NCBI GenBank assembly: GCA_964400785.1
Contig: CAYNWB010000008.1
Location: 3,862-67,861 of the forward strand
Reading direction: 5' to 3'
Origin: CAVQGZ01 sp964400785
GTDB taxonomy: Bacteria; Actinomycetota; Actinomycetes; Jiangellales; Jiangellaceae
Length of the DNA: 64,000 nucleotides
The notes beneath the pieces are model-generated. The model worked only from the letters and a program-made list of their open reading frames with translations, was not told the DNA's origin and did no database searches. Numbering within the stretch: the first letter of the stretch is position 1; each line of letters begins with the position of its first letter. Both the position numbers and the translations under genes were made by a program. Shown here piece after piece: positions 15,473 through 31,160 of this stretch.

Positions 15473-16930
15473 CTAGCCGTCGTGCACGGCTCCAGGGTTC
15501 TCCGGGATGACCCCCTCGACGGGGTCGCCGATGCGGTGCAGCCGCATGGTGTTGGTGGTGCCCGCGTGCCCCGGAGGGCTGCCCGACACCAGGACGATCA
15601 GATCGCCCTCCGCCGACAGGCCCGACTCGGTGAGCCGGTGGTCGACCAGCCGAACCGCCTCGTCGGTGTTGGGTGCGAGCTCGATGACGTAGGGCCGCAC
15701 CCCCCAGACGAGGGCCAGCTGACGACGGGTCGACTCCAAGGGCGTGAAGGCCAGCATGGGGATGGGCGAGCGCAGACGGGCCAGCCGGCGGGCGGAGTCC
15801 CCGCTCTGGGTGAACGCAGCCAGGTACTGCGCGCCCATCAGCTCTCCGGTGTCGGCGGCGGCCAGGGTGATCGCGCCGCCACCGGTGCGCGGCTTGGTGG
15901 TGAGCTTCGGGATGCGCTCGAAGCCCTCCTCCTCGGTGGTCTCGATGATGTGGGCCATCGTGTTGACCGCCTCGATCGGGTAGTCCCCGATGCTGGTCTC
16001 CCCCGACAGCATGACGGCGTCCGCGCCGTCGAGGATCGCGTTCGCGACGTCGGAGGCCTCGGCCCGGGTGGGCCGGAAGCTCGTGATCATCGACTCGAGC
16101 ATCTGCGTGGCGACGATCACCGGCTTGGCCCGACGGCGAGCCATCTCGACCGCACGCTTCTGCACCAGCGGCACCTCCCAGAGCGGCAGCTCCACGCCGA
16201 GGTCTCCGCGCGCCACCATGATGCCGTCGAACGCCATGACGATGCGCTCGAGGTTCTGGATGGCCTGGGGCTTCTCCAGCTTGGCGATGACGGGCAGCCG
16301 GTAGCCGAACTCGTCCATGATCCGGTGCACGGGCTCGATGTCGGAGGGGTCCCGGACGAACGAGAGCGCGACGAGGTCGACGCCGGTGCGCATGGCCCAG
16401 CGCAGGTCCTCCTCGTCCTTCTTGCTCAGCGCGGGCACGTTGACCGCGACACCGGGAAGGTTGATGCCCTTGTTGTTCGACACGTGCCCGCCCTCGACGA
16501 CCACGGTGTTCACCCGGGGGCCCTCGACCGAGGTGACCTCGACGACGATCTTGCCGTCGTCGATGAGCAGGAGGTCCCCGGGTGAGGTGTCCTCGTCGAG
16601 GCCCTTGAAGGTGGTCGAGCACATCGTCGCGTCCCCGACCACGTCCTCGGTGGTGATGGTGAACGCGTCCCCGGCCTCGAGCAGGTGGGGGCCGGCCGCG
16701 AAGGTGCCCAGCCTGATCTTGGGCCCCTGCAGGTCGGCGAGAATCGCCACCGGCCGCTCGAACTCCTCGGCCACCTCCCGCACGACCGCGTACCGGCGGT
16801 CGTGGTCGGCGTGGTTGCCGTGGCTCATGTTGAACCGGGCCACGTCCATGCCGGCGGTGACAAGCTCACGCACCTTCTCGACGGACTCGGTGGCTGGACC
16901 GAGGGTGCACACAATCTTGGCTCGACGCAC
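15473..16930 (-). CDS. pyk: Pyruvate kinase
   Basis: The 485-residue enzyme converts phosphoenolpyruvate and ADP to pyruvate and ATP, the last step of glycolysis. Motifs include AKIVCTLGPATES, MDVARFNMSHG, the catalytic Lys in LPVIAKLEKPQAI, the Mg-binding MVARGDLGVELP, and TQMLESMITSFRPTRAEASD. Length is normal. The GTG start lies 6 nt after TACGGT (16937-16942) with no Shine-Dalgarno, so the mRNA is probably leaderless. It lies downstream of gltD on the same strand but with its own promoter. Confidence 0.96.
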   Translation of the reverse strand: MRRAKIVCTLGPATESVEKVRELVTAGMDVARFNMSHGNHADHDRRYAVVREVAEEFERPVAILADLQGPKIRLGTFAAGPHLLEAGDAFTITTEDVVGDATMCSTTFKGLDEDTSPGDLLLIDDGKIVVEVTSVEGPRVNTVVVEGGHVSNNKGINLPGVAVNVPALSKKDEEDLRWAMRTGVDLVALSFVRDPSDIEPVHRIMDEFGYRLPVIAKLEKPQAIQNLERIVMAFDGIMVARGDLGVELPLWEVPLVQKRAVEMARRRAKPVIVATQMLESMITSFRPTRAEASDVANAILDGADAVMLSGETSIGDYPIEAVNTMAHIIETTEEEGFERIPKLTTKPRTGGGAITLAAADTGELMGAQYLAAFTQSGDSARRLARLRSPIPMLAFTPLESTRRQLALVWGVRPYVIELAPNTDEAVRLVDHRLTESGLSAEGDLIVLVSGSPPGHAGTTNTMRLHRIGDPVEGVIPENPGAVHDG

Positions 16931-16936
16931 GAGGCG

Positions 16937-16942
16937 ACCGTA
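16937..16942 (-). promoter_or_regulatory. -10 box of pyk (leaderless)
   Basis: TACGGT on the minus strand, 6 nt before the GTG of pyk, with no ribosome-binding site in between. Confidence 0.5.
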
Positions 16943-17004
16943 GTGGCTCCCGTGCCCCGCGGCGCGCTGTTCGGCCAGAGTTCATGCGCCTGCAGGCGCG
17001 AGGC

Positions 17005-23017
<6,013 letters not shown>

Positions 23018-23193
23018 GGAACACCTCTGCTGGACTCCGGGCAGCATCGCAGCTGCCGTACGGCACTAGTGGGCCCGAACTGCTGGGCGCACAAGGGACA
23101 GCGCTGGCCCTGGTGGCCGTCAGACTACCCGCCGCGACGCGCCGAGGAGGATCCGGCGGACGCCGCAGGCGGCGATCTGACTCGATCGGGGTG

Positions 23194-23934
23194 TCAGCCG
23201 GCGGCCTTGGCAGCCTCGATGGCGTCGAGCAGCGCCTGTGGCTCGAAGCTCGGCAGGTCGACCAGCTCGCCGTTGAGGAAGATCGTGGGCGTGCCGGTGA
23301 CGCCGGCCTCGACCTGGGACGCGTTGACGTTGTCGACCCATCCGTCGAAGTCACCGCCGTTCACGCACGACGCGAAGGAGTCGTCGGTGAGGCCGACCTG
23401 CGCACCGACCTCGATGAGCTGCTCGTTGGTGAACCCGGCACCCGACTCGGCCCCCTGGACGGCGAACACGGCGTCGTAGAACTCGTGCGTGACGCCCTGG
23501 TCGATCGCGCAGCCGAAGGCGTTGGCGGCCAGGGTCGACCCCCGGTTGATGAACGACAGCGGGTGGTAGACCACCTGCAGCTCGCCGGCCTCGACCTGCT
23601 CGTTGATGGTGGGCCCGAGGGCGTCGTTGAAGGTCTTGCAGGCAGGGCACGAGAAGTCGACCCACTCGTTCATCACCACGGGCGCACCGTCGTCGCCGTA
23701 GGGCGCCCCGCCGTCGGGCGCCTCGACGCCTGCGGGCACGGCGGCGTTGTCACCGCCGCCGGACTGCGTCGACACGACGGCGACGGCGACCAGGGCGACC
23801 GCCGCCAGCACGGCCACCCCCACGAGCAGTCGCGTGCGACGCTCGGAGGCCCGGGTGGCCGCCTCGCGCTCGGCCTTGAGCTGCTCGGCGCGCATGCGGC
23901 GCTCGTTCTGGCTGGGCTTCGACTTCGAGCTCAT
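23194..23934 (-). CDS. Membrane-anchored DsbA-like thioredoxin-fold protein
   Basis: The 246-residue product has a basic cytoplasmic start, one TM anchor (LLVGVAVLAAVALVAVAVVS), and a DsbA/Thioredoxin_4 domain outside the membrane. The redox motif is CPAC in VDFSCPACKTF, with the cis-Pro region TGTPTIFLNGE. It is likely an oxidase or isomerase for secreted proteins, like actinobacterial MdbA/DsbA. Further Cys pairs are present (FGCAIDQG, ASCVNGG). The ATG at 23934 follows TACCCT at 6 nt, so it is probably leaderless. It lies 37 bp upstream of trpA's end and is not clearly part of the trp unit. Confidence 0.88.
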   Translation of the reverse strand: MSSKSKPSQNERRMRAEQLKAEREAATRASERRTRLLVGVAVLAAVALVAVAVVSTQSGGGDNAAVPAGVEAPDGGAPYGDDGAPVVMNEWVDFSCPACKTFNDALGPTINEQVEAGELQVVYHPLSFINRGSTLAANAFGCAIDQGVTHEFYDAVFAVQGAESGAGFTNEQLIEVGAQVGLTDDSFASCVNGGDFDGWVDNVNASQVEAGVTGTPTIFLNGELVDLPSFEPQALLDAIEAAKAAG

Positions 23935-23940
23935 TGCCAC

Positions 23941-23946
23941 AGGGTA
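23941..23946 (-). promoter_or_regulatory. -10 box of the DsbA-like gene (leaderless)
   Basis: TACCCT on the minus strand, 6 nt upstream of the ATG at 23934, with no ribosome-binding site in between. Confidence 0.45.
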
Positions 23947-23971
23947 AGTGTTGGACGAGGCAACCACCGCC

Positions 23972-24789
23972 TCAGCGGCTGCGCACGCCCTCGGCGAGCT
24001 CTGCCACCAGGGCGGTCAGGGCGGCGGTGCCGGCCGCCGGGGTGGCCGCGTCCAGCAGGGCGCGCACCAGCGCGGACCCGACGATCACCCCGTCGGCGAA
24101 CCGCGCGACCTCGGCCGCCTGGCCACGGGTGGAGACACCGAGCCCGACCCCGATCGGCAGGTCGGTGACCGCGCGAGTGCGGGTCACCAGGTGCTGTGCC
24201 GCCCCACCGACCTGGTCGCGGGCGCCGGTGACCCCCATCGTGGAGGCGGCGTAGACGAAACCGGTGCACGAGCGCGTCGTCAGGGCGAGGCGCTCGTCGG
24301 TGGACGAGGGGGCGACGAGGAAGATCGACGCCACCTCGTGCTGCGCCGCGGTCACCACCCAGTCGTGGCCCTCGTCGGGGATGAGGTCAGGGGTGATCAC
24401 GCCGCACCCACCGGCCGCGCGCAGGTCGCGGGCGAACCGCTGCGCGCCGTAGCGCTCGATCGGGTTCCAGTAGCTCATCACCACCGCCGTGACGCCTCGG
24501 TCGGCCAGCGCGGCGACGGTGTGCAGCACGTCGGCCGTCCGGGTGCCGGCGCGCAGGGCGCCGTCCACGGCCTGCTGGATGACCGGACCGTCCATGAGCG
24601 GGTCGGAGTAGGGCAGCCCCACCTCCACCAGGTCGACACCGGCGTCGACCATCGCGGCCATCGCGTCGACGGCGCCGGGGACGGACGGGTAGCCCGCCGG
24701 CAGGTACCCGACGAGAGCGGCGCGCCCTTGCGCGCTGCACCGGGCGAAGACCTCGGCCACCGCGCCAGCGCCGGTGAGGGTGGGTGCGC

Positions 24790-24793
<4 letters not shown>
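23972..24793 (-). CDS. trpA: Tryptophan synthase alpha subunit
   Basis: The 273-residue TIM barrel cleaves indole-glycerol phosphate to indole and glyceraldehyde 3-phosphate. Motifs are ALVGYLPAGYP, the catalytic Glu in VDLVEVGLPYSDPLMDGP, PDLIPDE with the second catalytic Asp region, and the phosphate-binding GVGLGVSTRGQA and DGVIVGSALV. The GTG start overlaps trpB's stop by 4 bp. It is the last trp gene. Confidence 0.96.
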
Positions 24794-26018
<1,225 letters not shown>

Positions 26019-26022
<4 letters not shown>

Positions 26023-26855
26023 CGCGGCGTCCGCTGGCGCAGCGCCGGGTGGGCGCCGGCGGCGACCAGGTCGGCCACCGCAGCGGCGGGGTCGCTGCCG
26101 GTGGCGGAGCCTGCCACCAGCGACGTGCCCACCAGGACGACGTCGGCCCCGGCCTGGGCCAGCTCGAACACGTCGTGCGGGCCCCGGATGCCCGACTCGG
26201 CCACTCGCACGACACCGTCCGGCACGAGGGGGGCGAGCGAGGCGAAGGTCGACAGGTCGACCCGCAGCGTCGTGAGGTCGCGGTTGTTGATGCCCAGCAG
26301 CGTGGCGCCGGCCAGCAGCGAGCGCTCCACCTCGAGGGCGGTGTGCGCCTCCACGAGCGGGGTGAGCCCGATCGACTGGGCTCGCTCGACCAGGCACACC
26401 AGGGCTTGCTGGTCGAGCACGGAGGCCATGAGCAGCACCATGTCGGCACCGACCGCCCGAGCCTCCCAGAGCTGGTAGGACGAGATCACGAAGTCCTTGC
26501 GCAGCACCGGCACGTCCACGGCTGCGCGCACGGCGGCCAGGTCGCTCAGCGACCCGGAGAAGCGTCGCGACTCCGTCAGCACGCTGATCGCGGCGGCACC
26601 ACCGGCGGCGTAGGACCGGGCGAGCTCGGCGGGGTCGCCGATGGGTGCCAGGGTGCCCGCCGACGGGCTGGCGCGCTTGACCTCGGCGATCACGCTGACG
26701 CCCGGCGCCCGGAACGTCGGCATCGGGTCCAGGGCACCGGGCATGCGCCGCGAGCGCTCCTTGAGCACCTCCAGCGGTACCTGCTGCTGCCGCAGCGCCA
26801 GGTCTTCGGCCACCCCGGCGACGATGTCAGCCAGCACTCCGTCGGGCCCGTTCAC
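26019..26855 (-). CDS. trpC: Indole-3-glycerol-phosphate synthase
   Basis: The 278-residue barrel closes the indole ring of CdRP. Motifs include the catalytic Lys in VIAEVKRASPSAG, VLRKDFVI, ALLLMAS-like MVLLMASVLD, GINNRDL, and VAESGIRGPHD. The GTG at 26855 is 7 nt after TACAGT (26863-26868), which supports a leaderless start; an upstream GTG falls inside that box. First gene of trpCBA. Confidence 0.95.
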
Positions 26856-26862
26856 ACCGGTC

Positions 26863-26868
26863 ACTGTA
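26863..26868 (-). promoter_or_regulatory. -10 box of trpCBA (leaderless)
   Basis: TACAGT on the minus strand, 7 nt before the GTG of trpC. It shows that trpCBA have their own promoter, separate from trpE. Confidence 0.5.
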
Positions 26869-26958
26869 GAGCGGTTCACGGCCAGGTCCGGCCACGGGTA
26901 GCGTGCGGAATCGGTGCAGGCACGCACGCCTGCGCCGACCGAGAACGAGGAGACGGCC

Positions 26959-27363
26959 GTGTCGTCGCAGGACCCGTATCGCCCCGACCCGGACGTACCG
27001 GCGCCCGGCGGCTCGCCCTACCCCTACGGTGCCCCGACGCCGCCCTACGCGCCGGTGGCGGCCCCGACCGACGACAAGGCCGTGTGGGCGTTGGTGACGG
27101 CGATCGGCGGCTTCTTCGTGTGCCCGATCGTGCTGCACGTCGTCGGCTGGGTGCTGGCCAACCAGTCGCTGGCGACCATCCGCGCCTCCGCCGGCGCCGT
27201 CGGCGGTGAGGGCCTGGCCAAGGCCGCGCGCATCCTGTCGATCGTGGGACTCGTGTTCTACGGCGTACTCATCCTGCTCGGCGTGCTGCTGCTCGTGCTG
27301 GGGCTGGTGGCCGTGACGTCGACGGGCGAGCTGACCACGAGCGTCGGGGTGCTCGACACCTGA
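26959..27363 (+). CDS. DUF4190-domain membrane protein
   Basis: The 134-residue product has a Pro/Tyr-rich start (DPYRPDPDVPAPGGSPYPYG) and two TM helices of the DUF4190 type (DDKAVWALVTAIGGFFVCP; HVVGWVLANQSLATIRASAG; a third helix at VFYGVLILLGVLLLVLG). It closely resembles the DUF4190 part of the gene at 13806 but lacks the toast-rack domain. GAGGAGA precedes the GTG at 26959. It is divergent from trpC and opposite to the surrounding trp genes. Function unknown; related small proteins associate with the envelope. Confidence 0.82.
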   Translation: MSSQDPYRPDPDVPAPGGSPYPYGAPTPPYAPVAAPTDDKAVWALVTAIGGFFVCPIVLHVVGWVLANQSLATIRASAGAVGGEGLAKAARILSIVGLVFYGVLILLGVLLLVLGLVAVTSTGELTTSVGVLDT

Positions 27364-27370
27364 CGGCCGC

Positions 27371-27802
27371 TCAACCACCGGGTGTGAGGGCCTCCATGCC
27401 GGGCAGGTTGCGCACCACCGCGTAGACCAGCGCGATCGTGGCCACCACCGCGATCGTGCGGCTCGACACGTCGAAGAACCTCGTCGGCCGCCCACGGGCC
27501 CGGCCCACCGTCCAGCGCGCCCACTCGGCCACGACGAGCGGGACGGCGAGCACGAGCAGCACGTTGAGGCCGAGCGCGGCCCCGACGTCGCCGGCGACCA
27601 GGGCGTCGAGGGCGCGCGTCCCACCGCAGAACGGGCACCACAGGCCGGTGAGGGCCAGGAACGGGCACGGTGGCAGCACAGGCGTCTGCGACACGTCCAG
27701 CACCCGCACCAGCCCGAGGCCCACCGCTGCGGTCGCGCCGACTACCAACGGCGCGCGCAGCAGGCTGGCGCGGTCGACCTGAGCCGTCGCACCAGCAGCC
27801 AT
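27371..27802 (-). CDS. DUF2752 membrane protein
   Basis: The 143-residue product has the DUF2752 signature CPFLALTGLWCPFCGGTRA, with paired cysteines, and three to four TM helices. This family often sits next to trp genes in Actinobacteria, where its role is unknown. The ATG at 27802 lies 21 bp after the sensor kinase gene. Here it stands between the inserted two-component system and trpC, separated from trpC by the opposite-strand DUF4190 gene. Confidence 0.85.
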   Translation of the reverse strand: MAAGATAQVDRASLLRAPLVVGATAAVGLGLVRVLDVSQTPVLPPCPFLALTGLWCPFCGGTRALDALVAGDVGAALGLNVLLVLAVPLVVAEWARWTVGRARGRPTRFFDVSSRTIAVVATIALVYAVVRNLPGMEALTPGG

Positions 27803-27823
27803 GACCGCGACAGTACCGAGTGC

Positions 27824-29194
27824 TCAGCCGGGTGGGGACGTCGTCGCCGGCGGGAGCGTGACGGTGAAGGCGGCACCGCCCTCGGGCGCGTGGCCGGCGC
27901 GCACCTCTCCGCCCATGCGCTGCACCAGCCGCTCGACGAGGGCCAGCCCGATGCCCGACCCTCCCGGCCGGGTGCCCTCGTACCTGTCGCGCAGCACCCC
28001 GGCGTCGAACGCCACGGGCAGGTCGTCGTCGGCCAGCCCGGGACCGCCGTCGCGCACCTGCAGCACCGGCACACCGTCGGGCGCTGCTGTCGCGGCAAGA
28101 ACCAGCGGCTGCCCGGACGGGGTCACCCGCAGGGCGTTGGCGACCAGCGCGTCGAGCACCTGTCGGGTGCGCAGCGGGTCGGCGAGGGCCGACACCGGTG
28201 TCGACGGCAGCTCCGTGCGCAGCAGAAGCCCCGCCTGCCGCGCGGGCTCGACCCAGGCCTGCGCGGCATCGGCCACCAGCGCCGCGACGTCGACGGGGAC
28301 GACCTCGACGGCGAAGTCGTCCGCCTCTGACCGTGCGAGCGTGAGCAGGTCGCTCATCAGCGCGTCGAGCCGGGTCGCCTCGGCCAGGATCACCTCGCCC
28401 GCCCGCTGGGCCTGCGGCCCGTCGACGACGCCGTCGCAGAGCGCCTCGGCGTAGCCGCGCACGGCGGTGAGCGGGGTGCGTAGCTCGTGGCTGACCGAGA
28501 GCAGAAACCGGCGCTGGCGGCTCTCGCTGTGCTCGAGCGCGTCGGCCAGCCCGTTGAGCGCCTCGGCGACCTCGGCGACCTCGGCCGGGCCGTCCGGGTC
28601 GACGCGCAGCGACCGCTCGCCGCGGGAGAGTCGTCGGGCGGCGTCGCCGGTGTCCCGCAGCGGCCGGGCCAGGCGCCGGGCCACGACGGCTCCCGCGGCG
28701 ACCGCCACCAGCAGCCCTGCGGCGAGGGCGACGACCAGGCGACGGAAGAACGGTGACGCCACCTCGTTGATCGCCGGCCCGGCCTGCGTCTGCAGCACCA
28801 GCACCACCTGGGAGCCCAGCGCCCGCGCCTCGACCAGGGTCGGCGTACCCGTCGTGCTGACCCCACCCGCCGAGCCCGTGGCGAGGGTGGCCTCGACGAG
28901 AGCGGGGGGCACCGTCGGTGGCAGCGGGTCGTTCGGACGCAGCAGCGAGGCGCGCACGTCGCGCCGGTCGAGCTCGGCGACGGCCGCCGTGAGCTCGTCC
29001 ACGTCGACGGCGAACCGGCTCAGCAGCGCCGCGAACGCGTCGGCGTCGTCGGCGAGCTGGGCCTGGGCGGTGGACTGGGCCGACGAGCGCACCAAGGGCA
29101 CGCTCACGACACCGACAGCCAGCACGCTCACGAGGGCGGTGAGCACCCCCAGCAGCACGAGCCGACCGGTGAGCGTGTCCCGCGGACCGGTCAT
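27824..29194 (-). CDS. HAMP-domain sensor histidine kinase
   Basis: The 456-residue kinase has a TM helix at residues 9-30, an extracytoplasmic sensor region (about 31-160), a second TM (VVALAAGLLVAVAAGAVVA), a HAMP linker, the HisKA box (FLLSVSHELRTPLTAVRGYAE, His phosphorylated), and an HATPase domain (DALVANALRVTP, VRDGGPGL, GGSGIGLALVERL). The N-box reads ANAL. It overlaps the upstream OmpR-type regulator by 4 bp, forming a classical two-component operon. The signal is unknown. Confidence 0.92.
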   Translation of the reverse strand: MTGPRDTLTGRLVLLGVLTALVSVLAVGVVSVPLVRSSAQSTAQAQLADDADAFAALLSRFAVDVDELTAAVAELDRRDVRASLLRPNDPLPPTVPPALVEATLATGSAGGVSTTGTPTLVEARALGSQVVLVLQTQAGPAINEVASPFFRRLVVALAAGLLVAVAAGAVVARRLARPLRDTGDAARRLSRGERSLRVDPDGPAEVAEVAEALNGLADALEHSESRQRRFLLSVSHELRTPLTAVRGYAEALCDGVVDGPQAQRAGEVILAEATRLDALMSDLLTLARSEADDFAVEVVPVDVAALVADAAQAWVEPARQAGLLLRTELPSTPVSALADPLRTRQVLDALVANALRVTPSGQPLVLAATAAPDGVPVLQVRDGGPGLADDDLPVAFDAGVLRDRYEGTRPGGSGIGLALVERLVQRMGGEVRAGHAPEGGAAFTVTLPPATTSPPG

Positions 29195-29874
29195 CGGTCC
29201 AGGCCGTAGCCCACGCCGCGAACGGTGCGGATGCGCAGGGCGTCACCGAGCTTGGCCCGCACCTGGGCGACGTGGACGTCGACCGTGCGCGTGGTCACGG
29301 CCTCGCTGTAGCCCCACACCTCGCGCAGCAGCTGCTCGCGCGAGTAGACCCGGCCGGGGTTGCGCATGAGCTCGGCGAGCAGCTCGAACTCGGTCGGCGT
29401 GAGCTCCACGGGCGTGCCTGCGACGGTGACGCGACGTTGCGAGGTGCTCAGCTCGACGTCGCCGACGCTCACCACGTCCCGTCCGTCGTGCAGCCGCCCG
29501 CGGCGCAGCACGGCCCGTACACGGGCCACCAGCTCGCGTGGGGAGAACGGCTTCGTGAGGTAGTCGTCGGCTCCCATCTCGAGCCCGAGCACGCGGTCGA
29601 CCTCCTCGTCCCGGGCGGTGACGACGATCACCGGGGTGTCGTCCCCGGACGCCCGCAGGCGGCGGACGACCTCGAGGCCGTCCATGCCGTGCAGGCCGAC
29701 GTCGAGCACCACCGCGACCGGCGCCCGCTGCCGGACGGCCGCGAGAGCCTGCTCGCCCGAGGTGAGCACCTCGACGTCGAAGCCGTCGCGCTCGAGGTAG
29801 AGCCTTTCCAGATCGGCGATGGCGGACTCGTCCTCGACGACGAGAACCAGCCCTCGAGACACGGCGGAGGGCAC
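29191..29874 (-). CDS. OmpR/PhoB-family response regulator
   Basis: The 227-residue product has a receiver (LVLVVEDESAIADLERLYL; phospho-Asp in VAVVLDVGLHGMDG; Lys in YLTKPFSP) and a C-terminal winged helix (VELTPTEFELLAELMRNPGRV, RTVDVHVAQVRAKLG, VRGVGYGLDR). I chose the GTG at 29874; a GTG four codons later (29862) is an alternative, and neither has a clear ribosome site. The stop overlaps the kinase start. It lies 20 bp downstream of the HGxxPAAW gene, in the same direction. Confidence 0.88.
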   Translation of the reverse strand: MPSAVSRGLVLVVEDESAIADLERLYLERDGFDVEVLTSGEQALAAVRQRAPVAVVLDVGLHGMDGLEVVRRLRASGDDTPVIVVTARDEEVDRVLGLEMGADDYLTKPFSPRELVARVRAVLRRGRLHDGRDVVSVGDVELSTSQRRVTVAGTPVELTPTEFELLAELMRNPGRVYSREQLLREVWGYSEAVTTRTVDVHVAQVRAKLGDALRIRTVRGVGYGLDR

Positions 29875-29894
29875 GGCAGCGAGCGGTTCGCTCG

Positions 29895-30128
29895 TCAGCT
29901 CAGCGAGGCGGGCTCCGCGTCGTCGGTCTGCTTGCCCATGCCCATCATCTGCATGACCTTGCCGACGACGGCGCCGAGCACGATCACCACGCCGCCGACA
30001 CCGAGCAGCACCCAGTTGAGCTGGATGACTGCGATGCACCCGATGATGAACCCGACCATGATGATGGTCACCGACGTCCAGGCCGCAGGCGTCTGACCGT
30101 GGTTGTCGTGGTGCGCGGTGTCGGCCAT
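29895..30128 (-). CDS. HGxxPAAW-family small membrane protein
   Basis: The 77-residue product has a His-rich start, the family motif HGQTPAAWTSVTIIM, and two TM helices separated by a short loop, ending in a charged tail. The family is found in actinobacterial trp clusters; its role is unknown. The ATG at 30128 has AGGAGGA at ideal spacing, so upstream in-frame extensions through the heptamer repeat are not needed. The preceding 399 bp (30129-30527) hold no gene and carry the heptamer repeat and repeat array 1. Confidence 0.85.
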   Translation of the reverse strand: MADTAHHDNHGQTPAAWTSVTIIMVGFIIGCIAVIQLNWVLLGVGGVVIVLGAVVGKVMQMMGMGKQTDDAEPASLS

Positions 30129-30230
30129 CGTCGTCCTCCTGGCAGGTCGCTGGCTGGTCTGTCGTGCGGAGCGGGCCGCCCGGATCAGCAGCATACGACG
30201 TGGCCCGGTGCAGAGGGTCCGGGACGGCGC

Positions 30231-30272
30231 GTGGCTCGTGGCTCGTGGCTCGTGGCTCGTGGCTCGTGGCTC
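30231..30272. repeat. Heptamer tandem repeat (GTGGCTC x6)
   Basis: Six perfect copies of GTGGCTC run from 30231 to 30272, immediately before array 1. Seven-base units would slip the frame if copy number changed. The repeat lies about 100 bp upstream of the HGxxPAAW start codon, within its probable 5' region. Confidence 0.85.
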
Positions 30273-30276
30273 GTCC

Positions 30277-30518
30277 ATGATCAACGGACGTCCAGTGGGG
30301 CTCGCGCATGATCACCGGACGATCAGTGGGGTTCACGCATGATCATCGGCCATCTGCTGGGGCCGTGCTGCCTATCAGAGGACGTCCGCTGGGGCTATAG
30401 CCCCACTGGACGTCCTCTGACACCACCCCGAACCCCACTGAATGTCCCCTGATCATGCACAAACCCCAGCGATCGTCCTCTGACACGGCAACAGCCCCAG
30501 CGATCGTCCTCTGATAGT
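30277..30518. repeat. Dyad repeat array 1: four direct and four inverted 24-bp units
   Basis: Direct units start at 30277, 30308, 30339 and 30371 and inverted units at 30401, 30433, 30464 and 30495. The direct core is ATGATCA, then GGAC, then GTGGGG. Unit starts are 31, 31 and 32 bp apart on the left and 32, 31 and 31 bp apart on the right. The halves meet at GGGG-CTATAG-CCCC (30391-30404). The innermost pair forms a 46-bp palindrome with two mismatched positions per arm. The array ends 10 bp before the stop codon of the Trp-operon membrane protein, so it lies just downstream of that gene. A second array with the same geometry is at 43573. Confidence 0.9.
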
Positions 30519-30527
30519 CGCCGCCGT

Positions 30528-31160
30528 TCAGGCGGGCTGATCGCCGGCGCCCCGGTCGCGACCGGCCAGGCCGTCTGCGTCGCTGGTGGGGTCCTCGCCA
30601 CGGTCGAGGGCCTGCCAGAGATCGGGGTCGGGCGAGTTCTCGCTACCGGTGGTCGGGGCCGTGCGCACCGATCCCGGCGCGTCGTAGCGGCTGGACAGCC
30701 CCGACCACCCCGATCCCCGCGCCAGGACGACGACGCTGCCCGCCACGACCAGCGCCAGCCCCAGCACCGTGACCAGGGGCCACGCCGTCGTGGTCACCTC
30801 GGCGTCGTCTGCCAGTGCCCCGACCTCGATCCGCCACCAGTCACGGGCCCGCTCGTCGGTCGCGACCACGACGGCGACCGCCTGCGCCGTCGCCCCGAGC
30901 GCCAGCAACCCGACGACCGCCGCCACGACCAGACGCAGCCAGCGACGCACCGCGAGCAGGGCCGCGACCGAGGCCATCGCCACGACTCCGGCGGCCACCG
31001 CCAGCGGAGCCAGTGCCGAGCCGGTGACGGTGACCTGCACACCGACCAGCCCGTCGTCGGCGCCCACCGTCGCCCAGGGCGCCACGGCCGATGCCGACGC
31101 GACCGCCCCGCCGACCCCCAGCAGGGCGAGGGAGACAGCCCGCGACCGCGGCCGGCTCAC
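30528..31160 (-). CDS. Trp-operon-associated membrane protein (TIGR02234 type)
   Basis: The 210-residue product has four TM helices (SLALLGVGGAVASASAVAPWA; LAPLAVAAGVVAMASVAALLA; LVVAAVVGLLALGATAQAVAVV; VTVLGLALVVAGSVVVLARG) with the WW motif in ARDWWRIEVG, typical of the family found after trpE in Actinobacteria. The C-terminal tail is acidic and disordered. The GTG start overlaps the trpE stop by 4 bp (GTGA). Function unknown; association with trp genes is well established. Confidence 0.85.
   Translation of the reverse strand: MSRPRSRAVSLALLGVGGAVASASAVAPWATVGADDGLVGVQVTVTGSALAPLAVAAGVVAMASVAALLAVRRWLRLVVAAVVGLLALGATAQAVAVVVATDERARDWWRIEVGALADDAEVTTTAWPLVTVLGLALVVAGSVVVLARGSGWSGLSSRYDAPGSVRTAPTTGSENSPDPDLWQALDRGEDPTSDADGLAGRDRGAGDQPA

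Noticed and set aside
29895..30284. Longer HGxxPAAW protein starting at 30284 and reading through the heptamer repeat
   Set aside because: The ATG at 30128 has an ideal AGGAGGA site and the family length fits. The extension only translates the repeat.
30277..30518. CRISPR array
   Set aside because: The spacers are only 6-9 bp, units invert at the centre, and no cas genes are near.
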